Origin: Colimorpha_A sp964630635 | GTDB taxonomy: Bacteria; Bacillota; Clostridia; Oscillospirales; CAG-272 | Reading direction: 5' to 3' | DNA length: 43,550 nucleotides | Assembly: GCA_964630635.1 (NCBI GenBank) | Contig: CAZVVM010000005.1 | Coordinates: 1-43,550, forward strand | Shown here: in pieces, positions 43,039-43,550 of the stretch | Position numbering within the stretch: the stretch's first letter is position 1 | How the letters are laid out: each line of letters begins with the position of its first letter | The notes under the pieces: generated by a model | What the model was told of the DNA's origin: nothing | Databases searched by the model: none | The model's input: only the letters and a program-made list of their open reading frames with translations | Made by a program: the position numbers and the translations under genes

Positions 43039-43082
43039 AAGGACAGAGAACGATATATTTCTCTGTCCTTAAATTTTTTTTT
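43039..43082 (+). terminator. Rho-independent terminator after the gpsA unit
   Basis: 12-base arms AAGGACAGAGAA (43039-43050) and TTCTCTGTCCTT (43059-43070) with an 8-base loop, then AAA and nine T. It closes the long plus-strand unit before the sigma-factor gene. Confidence 0.9.
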
Positions 43083-43142
43083 GACAACTATTGCACCCAA
43101 ATTCAAAAATGCCACACTATATGTATGAAAGGAGGCGGGAAT

Positions 43143-43550
43143 ATGCAAAATGCGAGCGAAATGCGTGATCGGCTCATAAATGAATTTGCCGAAAACTATA
43201 TGGAAAAGATGTTTTACTTCTGCTTGAAAAAGACGGGAAACCATGTTGAAGCTGAAGATCTGATACAAGATATCGGACTCCAGATCATCACGGCTTTGAA
43301 TAAAGGTACGATCCCGACGAGTTTTTCAGCTTGGGTATGGCGGATCGCGCGAAACCGTTATTCGGTATGGGCAAAAGAAAAGCATAAGCGCAACGAGTCG
43401 GTAACCGGTTCCGATATCGGCGATTATGAGATCTCGGACGAAAGCGATAATATCCTTGATGAAATGATACATACAGAGCAAATGGCTCTGCTTCGGCGTG
43501 AACTGGCGTTCATCAAAAGTGATTACCGTAATATCGTCGTCGCCTATTAC
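43143..43550 (+). CDS. ECF-type RNA polymerase sigma factor, N-terminal part (3' end outside window)
   Basis: 136 codons, still open at the window edge. Start ATG with an ideal AGGAGG site 7 bases upstream. Region sigma-2: FYFCLKKTGNHVEAEDLIQDI (the D-L-x-Q-D core) followed by FSAWVWRIARNRY; then a variable acidic linker and the start of sigma-4 (LLRRELAFIKSDYRNIVVAYY). ECF factors of the RpoE/SigW type respond to envelope stress and are usually followed by an anti-sigma gene, which would be beyond the window. Its own promoter is not clear: a TTGACA at 43081 has no good -10 at the right distance. Confidence 0.9.
   Translation, partial: MQNASEMRDRLINEFAENYMEKMFYFCLKKTGNHVEAEDLIQDIGLQIITALNKGTIPTSFSAWVWRIARNRYSVWAKEKHKRNESVTGSDIGDYEISDESDNILDEMIHTEQMALLRRELAFIKSDYRNIVVAYY

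Noticed and set aside
43081..43109. TTGACA as a promoter for the ECF sigma gene
   Set aside because: At 17 bases downstream there is only CAAAAA; the nearest TATATG is too far away. Also overlaps the terminator T-run.

Overview
The window is a 43.5-kb piece of a low-to-middle GC Gram-positive genome, most likely an uncultured anaerobic member of class Clostridia (Bacillota). Reasons: Clostridia-type families (DUF4317, DUF5711, YfhO, the EcfA-EcfA'-EcfT-TruA block, a ClpE-type unfoldase), sporulation-linked families (PdaA-like deacetylase, SpoIID-like protein), strong AGGAGG-type ribosome binding sites, occasional TTG/GTG starts and canonical TTGACA/TATAAT-type promoters. I cannot name the genus. 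No rRNA, tRNA, CRISPR array, transposase or prophage gene was seen, and there is no gene-free stretch over 300 bases.

Layout. 1-1162 (+): 3' end of an ABC exporter ATPase, then its DUF1854 partner, closed by a perfect palindromic terminator shared with the convergent 1202-3223 (-) block (DUF4317 protein, AraC-type regulator). 3381-7333 (+): a large secreted LamG / metallophosphoesterase / GLUG-like protein whose start codon is out of frame by one base, followed by a 37-residue peptide gene. 7379-8574 (-): LytTR regulator with a LiaF-like membrane protein. 8778-9593 (+): PdaA-like polysaccharide deacetylase. 9633-13787 (-): secreted MBL-fold protein, small membrane protein, YfhO family membrane protein.

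13981-24709 (+) is one tightly packed probable operon from a clear sigma-A promoter: ruvC-ruvA-ruvB, rRNA-type methyltransferase, ecfA1-ecfA2-ecfT, truA, DUF5711 protein, CvpA protein, ClpE-like unfoldase. It ends in a hairpin-rich intergenic repeat (24727-24883). Next comes 24915-27710, a full-length P-type ATPase homologue that has lost all the catalytic motifs; this is the most interesting object in the window. 27752-29354 (-) is a PHP phosphoesterase / phosphoribosyltransferase pair, divergent from 29522-42974 (+): Gfo/Idh/MocA oxidoreductase, coaE, M18 aminopeptidase, prfA, sua5-type tRNA-modification enzyme, topoisomerase IV A, glycerol-1-phosphate dehydrogenase, a secreted unknown, SpoIID-like protein, GpsA-like dehydrogenase and a P-loop protein, closed by a strong terminator. 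The window ends inside an ECF sigma factor gene.

Most of the content is housekeeping: Holliday-junction resolution, vitamin/metal uptake energising module, tRNA pseudouridine and t6A synthesis, translation release, CoA, chromosome decatenation, glycerol-phosphate lipid precursors. The accessory-looking points are the secreted phosphoesterase and its peptide, the two cell-envelope regulators, the pseudo-P-type ATPase and the repeat. All functional calls rest on reading motifs in the sequence and knowledge of families; no database search was run.
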